From the NCBI RefSeq assembly GCF_009828925.2, contig NZ_WUTY02000001.1, forward strand, positions 4,680,492-4,744,491: a stretch of 64,000 nucleotides of DNA, read 5' to 3'. Below the pieces are notes generated by a model, which was given only the letters and a program-made list of their open reading frames with translations, was not told the origin of the DNA and searched no databases. Of this stretch, positions 63,786 through 64,000 are shown piece after piece. Position 1 is the stretch's first letter. Every line of letters begins with the position of its first letter. This DNA comes from Methylicorpusculum oleiharenae. Its GTDB lineage: Bacteria > Pseudomonadota > Gammaproteobacteria > Methylococcales > Methylomonadaceae. The position numbers and the translations under genes were made by a program.

Positions 63786-64000
63786 TGTTTTGCAACAATT
63801 AGCCGATATACTGGAACAGCGCAAACAGGCGACGGAAGAAAAATCTTATGTTGCCAGCCTCTATGCAAAAGGTTTGGACAGTATTTTAAAAAAAATTGGT
63901 GAAGAGGCTACAGAAACGGTTATTGCCGCTAAAAACGGTGATAAAGAGCAAATTATTTATGAAACAGCAGACTTGTGGTTCCATTGCATGGTGTTGCTGG
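63778..64000 (+). CDS. hisE: Phosphoribosyl-ATP pyrophosphatase (3' end outside window)
   Basis: HisE hydrolyses PR-ATP to PR-AMP, the step before HisI. The visible 74 residues start [20 protein letters not shown] and include [20 protein letters not shown] and [13 protein letters not shown], the metal-binding acidic helix pattern EExxE. It overlaps hisI by 8 bp (ATGAATGA). Confidence 0.94.
   Translation, partial: MNDVLQQLADILEQRKQATEEKSYVASLYAKGLDSILKKIGEEATETVIAAKNGDKEQIIYETADLWFHCMVLL

Noticed and set aside
1-64000. tRNA, rRNA, riboswitch or CRISPR array
   Set aside because: I looked for tRNA T-loops next to possible att sites, for rRNA-like blocks and for regularly spaced repeats, and saw none that I could support.

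Overview
The window looks like a gammaproteobacterial chromosome, most likely a methanotroph of the Methylococcales; this is an inference from the overall protein flavour and the mix of insertion sequences, not a proven assignment. The frame is chromosomal: the tail of an MFS transporter at the left edge and hisI-hisE at the right edge. Almost everything between is accessory DNA.

Positions about 0.7-34.2 kb hold a conjugation module of the GI-type T4SS (PFGI-1/SXT-like, TIGR037xx families), nearly all on the minus strand, in three blocks: PilL-coiled coil-TIGR03759-transglycosylase (34.0-31.2 kb), TIGR03765-TraD-TIGR03747 (27.8-24.5 kb), and RAQPRD-TIGR03758-03745-03750-03746-03749-03752-03751-03744(ATPase)-03757-03756-03755-TraG-lysozyme-like (14.9-1.4 kb). 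Passenger genes sit exactly between the blocks: an HU/winged-helix/cold-shock/DsbA group (28-31 kb), and a large DUF4011-type helicase-nuclease with two insertion sequences (15.5-24.1 kb). No relaxase, integrase or partition gene is visible. A dyad AACCCT-N13-AGGGTT lies 60-100 bp upstream of the first gene of each block, the best sign of a shared regulator. A diverged 106-bp inverted repeat (429-534 and 34863-34968) brackets the module, and an inverted pair of DnaA-box-like sites lies in an imperfect palindrome near 15.2 kb.

Positions 36.9-48.8 kb carry a tellurite-resistance-type (Ter) stress system: pgpA-like gene, DUF475 membrane protein (TerC-like), terD, terE, terF-like (TerD+vWA), terZ, then the five-gene Ter-associated biosynthetic set (ATP-grasp, phosphoribosyltransferase, HAD phosphatase, StiP/PELOTA protein, HpcH/HpaI-type lyase), then terA and terB. 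The set is thought to make a nucleoside-like metabolite linked to metal sensing.

Positions 48.9-52.3 kb are an IS graveyard: a Tn5/IS4-like element inserted in an IS200/IS605 element, and a second IS200-like fragment that cuts off a TM0106-type RecB-like nuclease gene. Positions 53.0-58.8 kb hold a complete RND efflux operon (adaptor, pump, outer-membrane factor), followed by an IS1634 element with a frameshift, an AI-2E family permease, fused remnants of IS66 and a REP-associated transposase, and a 3' stub that resembles hisF directly in front of hisI-hisE.
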